From: Candidatus Latescibacterota bacterium
Lineage (GTDB): Bacteria > Krumholzibacteriota > Krumholzibacteriia > Krumholzibacteriales > WJIX01
NCBI GenBank assembly: GCA_030643145.1
Contig: DAOWMJ010000040.1
Coordinates: 1-11,563 of the forward strand
Length of the DNA: 11,563 nucleotides
Reading direction: 5' to 3'
A program made the translations under genes and the position numbers. Shown here in pieces: positions 1 to 5,906 of this stretch (position 1 is its first letter; each line of letters starts with the position of its first letter). The notes beneath the pieces are model-generated. The model made no database searches, was not told the origin of the DNA, and saw only the letters and a list, made by a program, of their open reading frames with translations.

Positions 1-758
1 CCCAGTTCCGCGGTATTGAAAGCCTTCGGCCCGACTGCTTCGAGCTTTTCTTTCAGGAGGTCCGCTTCCGGCCCGCCTGTAATTTCCACGGCTAAACCGT
101 CTTTGACAGTAATTGTTATCGGAGTTTTTCCTGTAAGATCGCCGATTCCCGCCATCGATCCATCGACGATAAAAACACCGTTGGAGCTGTTTTCAACCGG
201 CATAAGATAGGCTTCACCTGAAGGAAGATTGCCGAACCCTCCCCGGTCATGAATAAGCCCTGTTGAAGCGATGCCATTTATCCCCTCAATCGGAATTATT
301 ATATCGGTACCCGATTCGGTTGTTATGTGAGCTGATTTTGCCTCTGTAAGTAATTTTGTGATCCTTTTGGTTCTTTCCGCTATAGCGTAGTAATCTGCAT
401 TGAGGCATCGAACCATTGTATCTTTTGTAATACCCGGCATCGTAGCTACGCGCGCTCCTGCCGAACAAGCTTCTCTCCTTGCCGTAGTATGTGTAAGTGA
501 TTTTGATGTCGGAATTATAACCGCTTCGCTGGCGGCCATTGCCTGCGAGACCATTTTGGGCGGTTCTTCACCGTTTCTGCTTAAGGGCATTATCTCCATA
601 AAGACAGATTCCGCTCCGATTGAGCGGCCCGCTTCAAAGAGCGCTTGCCCGATCGTTTTAAGCTCCGTGTCTGTCACCACCAGAAATGATTCATCTTTTT
701 GAACTTTCAAACAGTCTTTCACCGCGATTACCGCTGATTCATAGAGTTCGTTATCCAT
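1..758 (-). CDS. M29-family (aminopeptidase T-like) metallo-aminopeptidase, N-terminal part, cut by window edge
   Basis: An open frame of 252 codons runs from an ATG at 758 off the left edge, so the C-terminus is missing. A good Shine-Dalgarno (AAAGGGAG) lies 7 nt before the ATG. There is no signal peptide, so it is probably cytosolic. The N-terminal half (residues about 1-150) is an alpha/beta domain; the rest has the M29 look, with a GGFGNLPSGEAY segment (about 173-184) and FNTAEL at the cut (247-252). In M29 enzymes two glutamates in such contexts bind the dinuclear metal site, so E182 and E251 are the likely ligands; the His, Tyr and Asp ligands would lie beyond the edge. The family removes N-terminal residues from peptides. 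The short M29-like branch is poorly characterised and some members may not be peptidases, so the substrate is open. Confidence 0.8.
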   Translation of the reverse strand, partial: MDNELYESAVIAVKDCLKVQKDESFLVVTDTELKTIGQALFEAGRSIGAESVFMEIMPLSRNGEEPPKMVSQAMAASEAVIIPTSKSLTHTTARREACSAGARVATMPGITKDTMVRCLNADYYAIAERTKRITKLLTEAKSAHITTESGTDIIIPIEGINGIASTGLIHDRGGFGNLPSGEAYLMPVENSSNGVFIVDGSMAGIGDLTGKTPITITVKDGLAVEITGGPEADLLKEKLEAVGPKAFNTAEL

Positions 759-911
759 AGGTTTGCTCCCTTTCGTTGAACTGTTATTCGTACGATTTTA
801 ATCTGTTACACTCTTTTCGGTTTATCCCGCTAACTAAACTCATGACGGACAATATTCCAATGATTTAATAATTAACATTAAAGCGATCGGCGGCAATTTT
901 CAACCAGATTT

Positions 912-1094
912 TCACTGAACCATGCTGCTTCCTATTAGATGCAGTGTTTGATCTCCGTAACCGCATGAAATTGTATCTCCCGGAAATGGACAGGTGGGAC
1001 AGTTCTTTTCTTTATCGAAGCATCCGATTAGTACTAAGATTGCTACACATGGAATTACGAAAGTTAGGTTTTTTAGCTTCTTTATGTGTATCAA
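912..1094 (-). CDS. small cysteine-rich lipoprotein, TTG start
   Basis: This 60-codon gene starts at TTG (1094), with the Shine-Dalgarno GGGAG at 1101-1105 in the right place. Residues 5-8 are basic (KKLK), 10-24 form a hydrophobic helix, and LIGC (22-25) is a good lipobox, so C25 would be lipidated. The mature peptide is only 36 residues and carries three further cysteines (C32, C35, C44) in a CPTC-PFPGDTISC pattern. The next residue after the lipidated Cys is Phe, not Asp, which gives no inner-membrane retention signal of the E. coli kind. It is not recognised as a known family. It could be a real small lipoprotein or the surviving head of a longer, decayed one. Signal peptide plus ribosome site make translation likely; function is unknown. 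Confidence 0.6.
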   Translation of the reverse strand: MIHIKKLKNLTFVIPCVAILVLIGCFDKEKNCPTCPFPGDTISCGYGDQTLHLIGSSMVQ

Positions 1095-1230
1095 TTTACA
1101 CTCCCTTTTACATTATATGAGACACAAACGGCGGATCCTGTGTTCCGGTTACTTTTTGGGCCTCACATTGTTTCGCTGTTGTTACCCAACCTGAAAGCGC
1201 CACAAAATGACTATAGCACATAATTCATTC

Positions 1231-1258
1231 TTGTCAACTTCCCTGATTATGCTATTCT
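1231..1258 (+). promoter_or_regulatory. candidate sigma-70-type promoter for the first S9C peptidase
   Basis: TTGTCA (1231-1236, 5 of 6 matches to TTGACA) is followed after 16 nt by TATTCT (1253-1258, 4 of 6 matches to TATAAT). Transcription would start near 1265 and leave a leader of about 48 nt before the ATG at 1313. The surroundings are AT-rich and there is no competing gene on this strand. The -10 is weak and the lineage's promoter consensus is unknown, so this is tentative. Confidence 0.35.
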
Positions 1259-1312
1259 TTGTTTTTAATGCGTATTAGCATAAAATATGAGTTTAGCAAA
1301 AAAAGGAAAATA

Positions 1313-3313
1313 ATGTTTTACAAAACTCTCAAGAGATTACTCTCTTTTTCTCTGTTAGCTGGCATTTGCGCGGTAGAGCCGCATGATTGTAAAGCAGACT
1401 GTTTTTCCTCTGATGATCTTCGGAGATTATCTGATATCAGAAGCCCTGTGATATCACCCGACGGGAAGTTTGCGGCCTATGTGCTCAGGGTATTCCCGGA
1501 ACCGCTGGAAGGGCAAAAGACAAAGCAGGATGACATCTGGCTGGTTTCACTGGATGGGGAAAGGGAACCTGTACAATTTATTTTTACAGGTAAACGGGAA
1601 TATTTCCCGCGTTGGTCTCCTGACGGAGACCGGTTGGCCTTTCTTTCGGACAGGGAGGGAAAAGAGGCCCAGCTTTTTACGATAAGAGTCGATGAAGGTG
1701 AAGCGGAAAGAATTTCATCTCTTGACGGGGAGGTTCTTTCCTTTTGCTGGAGTCCGGATGGTGAAAGTATAGCGGCTGTTGTCCGAAAGCCCGCGAAGAG
1801 CAAAGATGAAAGAGGCAGAGAAGAAGGATGTGATGAAAAAGAAATTGACAGCGAAGATGTAAACTGCGGTGTCTGGATTTGTAATTCACGGACGGGAGAA
1901 GCAGTTTCAATAACCGGGGATAAAGTTCATGTACTATCAGTCAACTGGTCGCCGGACGGAAAAGATTTGGCGATGATCGTTTCTGACAGTCCATCTTCCA
2001 ATTCAGTATATTATCATTCCCGTCTTGAAATACTCGATATCACAACTACTCAAAGAAAGGTTCTTTCGTATAATGCCTCCGGGTACGCTGAATGGTCAAG
2101 TGATGGAAAGAGAATTCTATTTACCATTAAGCAGAAGCACAGGCATATAACGGTTTCTGTGGAATCGATAGCGGTAATAAATGCTGACGGAAGCGGGCTC
2201 AGAGTTCTGGGCAGGAATTACCTGGGCACCCTCGTTCTACCACGGTGGCATCCGGATGGAAAGAGGGTTGTTGCTATGGATATGGCGGGGGTAAGGGGCA
2301 GTCTTGTATATCTATCTATTGAGAACGATAACATTGATTTTATAACGAAGCTTAACATTCCTTACTATAGCAGACCTTTTTTCGATATATCAGAAGACGG
2401 CTCACGAATTGTCACTTTGAAGAGTAATACTATTTTGCCCCCGCAGCTCTGGTTAATTGAGGAGAAATGGTTTGGAGATTCAAGGAGATTAACGGAGCAT
2501 AATAAATGGCTTTCCCGCAGGAATCTTCCTGAGGCTGAAGTTGTTGAATGGACAAGCAGAGATGGCACAAAGGTTGAAGGGGTTCTTTTCCTGCCGCCCG
2601 GCTACAGCGGGGAAAAACGATATCCCGCCATTCTGAATATACACGGCGGGCCGATGTGGGCCTGGTGGCTGGGTTGGCATGGAAGCTGGCATGAATGGGC
2701 TATTCCTCTTTCCTGCAGAGGATTTGTTGTTCTTCTTCCAAATCCGCGCGGCAGCCTGGGATATGGCTCCGGTTTCTCCAGAGCAAATTTCAATGATTGG
2801 GGTGGTGGGGATTTTGAGGATATAATGGCGGGAGCGGATTTTCTTGTCGACAGGGGCTACGCTGATCCCGGTCGTCTCGGTATCTGCGGGTGGAGTTATG
2901 GTGGATACATGGCGTCATGGGCTGTTACACATTCTAACCGTTTCAAAGCTGCTGTTGTTGGAGCGGGGGTGACAAATCTTTTTAGTTTTCATGGCACAAC
3001 AGATATTTCCCCTGATTTTTTAAAACAGTATTTTAGTGGGGTCGCGTACGAAAAGCAGGAAACTTACCGTGATCATTCCGCGATTAATTATGTTGCCGGC
3101 GCTGTCACTCCAACATTGATTCTGCATGGAGAAGAGGATGCGCGGGTGCCCGTTGGCCAGGCTTATCAGTTGTATCGCGGCCTTCAGCAGAGCGGCGTTG
3201 AAACAAAGCTTGTGGTTTACCCGCGCGAGGGGCATGGTTTCCGTGAAATATATCACAAGAAAGATTTGCTGAATCGTTTGACAAAGTGGTTCGAGGACTA
3301 TTTAGTAGAATAA
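1313..3313 (+). CDS. exported S9C-family prolyl-oligopeptidase-type serine peptidase
   Basis: I chose the ATG at 1313 (666 residues) because AAGGA sits 5 nt before it and a normal signal peptide follows: basic FYKTLKRL, then a hydrophobic stretch, probable cleavage after CKA near residue 28. An in-frame TTG at 1259 would only add 18 residues with no ribosome site. Residues about 30-400 are a beta-propeller built of TolB/WD40-like blades, seen as repeats such as WSPDG, WSSDG, WHPDG and ISEDG. The C-terminal alpha/beta-hydrolase domain has HGGP (444-447), NPRGSLGYG, the nucleophile S528 in GWSYGG, D609 in HGEEDARVP and H641 in EGHGF, a complete triad. Such enzymes release dipeptides or acylated residues from peptide N-termini, here in the periplasm or outside. 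Exact specificity cannot be read from the sequence. The gene may be co-transcribed with the PurF-like gene 108 nt downstream. Confidence 0.9.
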   Translation: MFYKTLKRLLSFSLLAGICAVEPHDCKADCFSSDDLRRLSDIRSPVISPDGKFAAYVLRVFPEPLEGQKTKQDDIWLVSLDGEREPVQFIFTGKREYFPRWSPDGDRLAFLSDREGKEAQLFTIRVDEGEAERISSLDGEVLSFCWSPDGESIAAVVRKPAKSKDERGREEGCDEKEIDSEDVNCGVWICNSRTGEAVSITGDKVHVLSVNWSPDGKDLAMIVSDSPSSNSVYYHSRLEILDITTTQRKVLSYNASGYAEWSSDGKRILFTIKQKHRHITVSVESIAVINADGSGLRVLGRNYLGTLVLPRWHPDGKRVVAMDMAGVRGSLVYLSIENDNIDFITKLNIPYYSRPFFDISEDGSRIVTLKSNTILPPQLWLIEEKWFGDSRRLTEHNKWLSRRNLPEAEVVEWTSRDGTKVEGVLFLPPGYSGEKRYPAILNIHGGPMWAWWLGWHGSWHEWAIPLSCRGFVVLLPNPRGSLGYGSGFSRANFNDWGGGDFEDIMAGADFLVDRGYADPGRLGICGWSYGGYMASWAVTHSNRFKAAVVGAGVTNLFSFHGTTDISPDFLKQYFSGVAYEKQETYRDHSAINYVAGAVTPTLILHGEEDARVPVGQAYQLYRGLQQSGVETKLVVYPREGHGFREIYHKKDLLNRLTKWFEDYLVE

Positions 3314-3323
3314 TTTATTCCCG

Positions 3324-3359
3324 GAGAGATTGAAAAGTTGTTGAAGAATTCAACCTCTC
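3324..3359 (+). repeat. imperfect inverted repeat with a competing inner hairpin
   Basis: Between the first S9C gene and the PurF-like gene, GAGAG-A-TTGAA (3324-3334) can pair with TTCAA-C-CTCTC (3349-3359), 11-base arms with one mismatch. The right arm can instead pair with GTTGAA at 3340-3345 (6-bp stem, GAA loop, TTCAAC 3349-3354), so the two folds exclude each other. There is no T-run after it, so it is not a normal intrinsic terminator. It could be a processing or leader structure, or chance. Confidence 0.3.
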
Positions 3360-3421
3360 AGGTTAGAATATCCTTTTCTTGTCAGAGGAAGATTAAATTT
3401 GGGCTGCATCGGAGGTAATAT

Positions 3422-4873
3422 ATGAGTGGTCTTTTCGGCGTTGTTTCCAGGGATCGTTGCTCGAAATCTTTGCTTTATGGAACAGATTATCACTCTCATC
3501 TTGGGACTGAATTTGGCGGGGTTGCGGTTTTGGGTGAAACCTTCCACAGACAGATTCACGATATAAGCACAAGTCAGTTCAAATCAAAATTCGATAAGGA
3601 TATTATGGGAATGAAAGGGGATATGGGGATAGGGGTTATAAGCGCTGTTGACGAGCAGCCGATATATATTAATTCCAGATTCGGCCCGTTCTGTCTGATA
3701 ATGGATGGATTGATTAATAATTCCCGAGAACTTGCGTCGACACTTCTTGACCGGGGAATATCATTCAGTGAAGTAGGAAAGGGGTATGTTAATCTGGCGG
3801 AGCTGGTCTCGAAACTTATAACTCAGGGAAATAGTATTGTTGATGGTATCGAGGGGATGTTCGATCTGATAGATGGATCCTGTTCCCTTCTCTTGTTACA
3901 CGAAGATGGCATCTATGCCGCCAGAGACAAGGAGGGGCACTCTTCTCTCGCCATTGGCAGAAATGGCGATTCCTGGGCTGTAACTTCGGAGACGGTAGCC
4001 TTTTCGAATCTTGATTTCGAGCTTATAAATTTTCTAAAGCCGGGTGAAATTGTTTTAATAAATAAAAAAGGCCCGGTTCAAAAGAAAAAAGGCTTTGACA
4101 AAAATCAGATTTGCGCGTTTTTGTGGATCTATACAGGGTTCCCGACAACTGAATATGAAGGAATTAATGTTGAAAAGGTTAGAGAAAAGTGCGGGAGATC
4201 TCTGGCAAAAAAAGACACTGATATTGAGGTAGATGTTGTAGCAGGTGTTCCGGATTCGGGGGTTGGTCACGCGATCGGGTATGCTATTGAATCAAACACA
4301 CCCTACAGAAGGCCTTTGGTCAAGTATACTCCGGGGTACGGGCGCAGCTATATACCGAGTTCACAGGATATGCGGGATCATATCGCAAGGATGAAACTGA
4401 TCCCGAATGAGTCTATTATCAAAGGGAATAGAATTGTTATTTGTGAAGATTCGATCGTAAGAGGAACGCAACTCAAGAATTTCACGATTAAAAAGCTTTG
4501 GGCGGCGGGAGCTGAAGAGATCCATACAAGAGTGGCCTGTCCCCCCCTTATGTTTCCATGCAAGTTCAACTTTTCTACACGGAGTATTCATGAACTAGCC
4601 GCGCGAAGGGCGATAAAGGATCTGGAGGGGGATGATATAGAGAATGTTATGGAGTATATCGATCATTCAACCGCTAAATATTCAGAGATGGTAGAATGGA
4701 TAAAAAAGGATTTGGGAGTAACAACTCTTAGGTATCAGACAATTGACGATATGATAGAGTCTATAGGTATGCCGAAGGAAGAGTTGTGTTTGCACTGCTG
4801 GAACGGTGAATACTCCGGCTGTTGTAACTGTGAAGAAAAAGTTGGAGATGGAATATTGCCGGCCGGGAGCTAG
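3422..4873 (+). CDS. PurF-like phosphoribosyltransferase lacking the glutaminase nucleophile
   Basis: A GGAGG site 6 nt upstream fixes the ATG; the protein has 483 residues, close to normal PurF length. PurF makes 5-phosphoribosylamine from PRPP and glutamine in purine synthesis. The C-terminal phosphoribosyltransferase half looks intact: GVPDSGVG and the PRPP loop EDSIVRGT (342-349). The four Fe-S ligands known from B. subtilis PurF also have counterparts: C231 (QICAF), C380 (MFPC), C456 and C459 (CLHC). The N-terminal Ntn domain has its fold but not its chemistry. It begins M-S-G-L-F-G instead of M-C-G-I-F-G, and the usual Arg (HVRYST) and Asn (HNGN) motifs are GVISAV (71-76) and MDGLIN (94-99). 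I recall a widespread PurF paralogue group starting M-G-G-F-F-G with the same YGTDYHSHLGT segment; this fits that group. It may use free ammonia or have another job. No signal peptide; cytosolic. Confidence 0.88.
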   Translation: MSGLFGVVSRDRCSKSLLYGTDYHSHLGTEFGGVAVLGETFHRQIHDISTSQFKSKFDKDIMGMKGDMGIGVISAVDEQPIYINSRFGPFCLIMDGLINNSRELASTLLDRGISFSEVGKGYVNLAELVSKLITQGNSIVDGIEGMFDLIDGSCSLLLLHEDGIYAARDKEGHSSLAIGRNGDSWAVTSETVAFSNLDFELINFLKPGEIVLINKKGPVQKKKGFDKNQICAFLWIYTGFPTTEYEGINVEKVREKCGRSLAKKDTDIEVDVVAGVPDSGVGHAIGYAIESNTPYRRPLVKYTPGYGRSYIPSSQDMRDHIARMKLIPNESIIKGNRIVICEDSIVRGTQLKNFTIKKLWAAGAEEIHTRVACPPLMFPCKFNFSTRSIHELAARRAIKDLEGDDIENVMEYIDHSTAKYSEMVEWIKKDLGVTTLRYQTIDDMIESIGMPKEELCLHCWNGEYSGCCNCEEKVGDGILPAGS

Positions 4874-5418
4874 TACTCTTCTTCGTCGTATTTTTCCAAT
4901 ATCCCCGCAAAGGATTTTGCCTCTTTATCTGTTTGAGCGACGAATATTATCCTGTCTATCGATTCGGCGTGATGAGATTTTATCGCTTCAAGTGCCGCCT
5001 CCGCCAGCTCCGGATCGTTTGCTTCTTCAGGGTTTTCCCAAATAGCCGGAATTGAAACCGTATTTAAGTTAAGTTCCTCGGCCAGTTCAAGAGCTTTTGA
5101 AAGAGCTGATTTTATTAATTCGGCTGAATAAACATTAGTTGGTCCCTTTGTAACGGCGACATGAATTATATAACGGCATGTCAGCTTCCCGGCGCTCGTT
5201 AAAATTGCTTTCTCGTTCGTGATCGGCGCTTTTGAGATCGCCTCCTTTTCTATATCGCTTCCGCCGGCATTTTTTATAATAGCCGGTACGCCTTCAGCCA
5301 TCGTGCCATCTTCAGCGGCGGGGGTTATTATCGCGTCCGAGAAGACATCTGTGATTTCTCCTTTACGAACAGTTACGCCGATTTCTCCTATGCTTGAGAT
5401 ATAAAGATTTTCATCCAT
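4870..5418 (-). CDS. macro-domain protein, main reading frame
   Basis: The 182-residue frame from an ATG at 5418 carries a macro domain, the fold that binds ADP-ribose or related nucleotides. Visible are VRKGEIT (17-23), SDAIITPAAED (27-37), GTMAEGVPAIIKNAGG (38-53), a G-x-A-x-x-T-S-A-G-type segment (69-77), YIIHV (83-87) and a VSIPAI strand. The sites that grip ADP-ribose are altered: the usual DAIVNAAN is DAIITPAAED, and the GTG-x-x-G loop after the PAI strand is WENPEEAN. Ligand binding and hydrolase activity are therefore doubtful. No Shine-Dalgarno precedes 5418 (CCGGCATAGCAATG), and this frame stays open with protein-like sequence upstream. The true protein probably begins at 5657 and crosses frames near 5448-5474. 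Its stop overlaps that of the converging PurF-like gene. Confidence 0.75.
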   Translation of the reverse strand: MDENLYISSIGEIGVTVRKGEITDVFSDAIITPAAEDGTMAEGVPAIIKNAGGSDIEKEAISKAPITNEKAILTSAGKLTCRYIIHVAVTKGPTNVYSAELIKSALSKALELAEELNLNTVSIPAIWENPEEANDPELAEAALEAIKSHHAESIDRIIFVAQTDKEAKSFAGILEKYDEEEY

Positions 5419-5435
5419 TGCTATGCCGGCCAGGA

Positions 5436-5657
5436 TTACATCGGGTCTTTTTTTAAAATCATCGATGATTTTTTCCCTTCCCGGGCAACATATTCCGCTG
5501 TCTTGAATATTTCCTCCGGATCGACTTTTTCATGTTGAAAGAGATCCAGCTTGTTTATCAGCGGGTTTATTAGTGTGTCACATTTCGATATTTTCAGTTT
5601 TTTGACAAATTTTTTCTTGCGAATTTCTCTCTCATCATCAGTATCGTCGAATAACAT
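5436..5657 (-). CDS. probable N-terminal segment of the macro-domain protein in the other frame
   Basis: This 73-residue frame starts at ATG 5657 with a strong site, AAGGAG, 5 nt upstream. It is highly charged, starting MLFDDTDDEREIRKKKFVKK, with predicted helices and no signal peptide; the body up to AEYVAREGKK looks like genuine protein. After the A6 tract (5469-5474) it turns into SSMILKKDPM and stops at 5436. The -1 frame across the same bases reads IIDDFKKRPDVILAGIAM and runs straight into the macro domain. I therefore read it as the front of one roughly 262-residue protein rather than a separate gene. A real short product ending at 5436 is also possible. No known domain recognised. Confidence 0.6.
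   Translation of the reverse strand: MLFDDTDDEREIRKKKFVKKLKISKCDTLINPLINKLDLFQHEKVDPEEIFKTAEYVAREGKKSSMILKKDPM
5448..5474 (-). other. tandem A-rich slippery tracts at the macro-gene frame junction
   Basis: On the minus strand the zero-frame codons are GGG AAA AAA TCA TCG ATG ATT TTA AAA AAA GAC. The first tract (5469-5474) is six A's. The second is T4-A7 (5448-5458), which contains T TTA AAA and A AAA AAA in the correct phase for -1 slippage; both are X-XXY-YYZ heptamers known to promote it. The -1 frame is closed by a TGA at 5530-5532 and open from there to 4870, so the shift must lie between 5529 and 5439. No strong downstream stem is obvious to me. A single missing A in the A6 tract would produce the same picture. 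Confidence 0.5.
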
Positions 5658-5682
5658 AGGTTCTCCTTTTTGTTGAACCTAT
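5656..5682 (-). promoter_or_regulatory. start-codon hairpin in the leader of the macro-domain gene
   Basis: On the minus strand AUAGGUUC (5682-5675) and GAACCUAU (5663-5656) form a perfect 8-bp stem around an 11-nt loop, AACAAAAAGGA. The loop holds most of the Shine-Dalgarno, and the stem takes in its last G and the AU of the start codon at 5657. Such a structure would hold down initiation unless opened. No ligand, protein or thermosensor role can be assigned from sequence alone. Confidence 0.45.
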
Positions 5683-5906
5683 AACGCAAAACCGGATTTT
5701 GTTCCAGCAAAAAAATAGGAGCGGCGGTTTGGCCGTGTCCAAAATCATTCTTGATATCTTTTTGCCGGATGGAGTAGACTTCTCTCTCATGCAGAATGGC
5801 CGCAATAATTTTCCAAGCGCGGCTTTCAAGTAATAAACGGTGTACTGTTGGGTAAACAGAATAGCGCCGTTCTCTGGATCAGATAAACTGTTATGAAGGG
5901 AGTATA

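Noticed and set aside
400..702. Plus-strand frame of 100 codons
   Set aside because: It is the antisense shadow of the M29 aminopeptidase gene, whose minus-strand frame shows family motifs and a ribosome site.
1112..1117. Perfect TATAAT on the minus strand before the small lipoprotein
   Set aside because: Used as a -10 it would start transcription near 1105, on top of the Shine-Dalgarno, and no -35 is visible at the right distance (CAGGAT).
1259..1312. TTG at 1259 as the start of the first S9C peptidase
   Set aside because: It has no Shine-Dalgarno and would put 18 extra charged residues before an otherwise normal signal peptide; the ATG at 1313 has AAGGA at proper spacing.
5638..5829. Minus-strand frame of 63 codons upstream of the macro gene
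   Set aside because: It overlaps the well-supported start at 5657 in another frame, has no good ribosome site and the translation shows no protein-like pattern.
5845..5859. CTGTT-GGGTA-AACAG inverted repeat upstream of the DPP5-like gene, sharing TTACCCAAC in reverse with 1182-1190 upstream of the other S9C gene
   Set aside because: The arms are short, the shared 9-mer is in opposite orientation and the spacing to each gene differs, so chance is the simpler reading.
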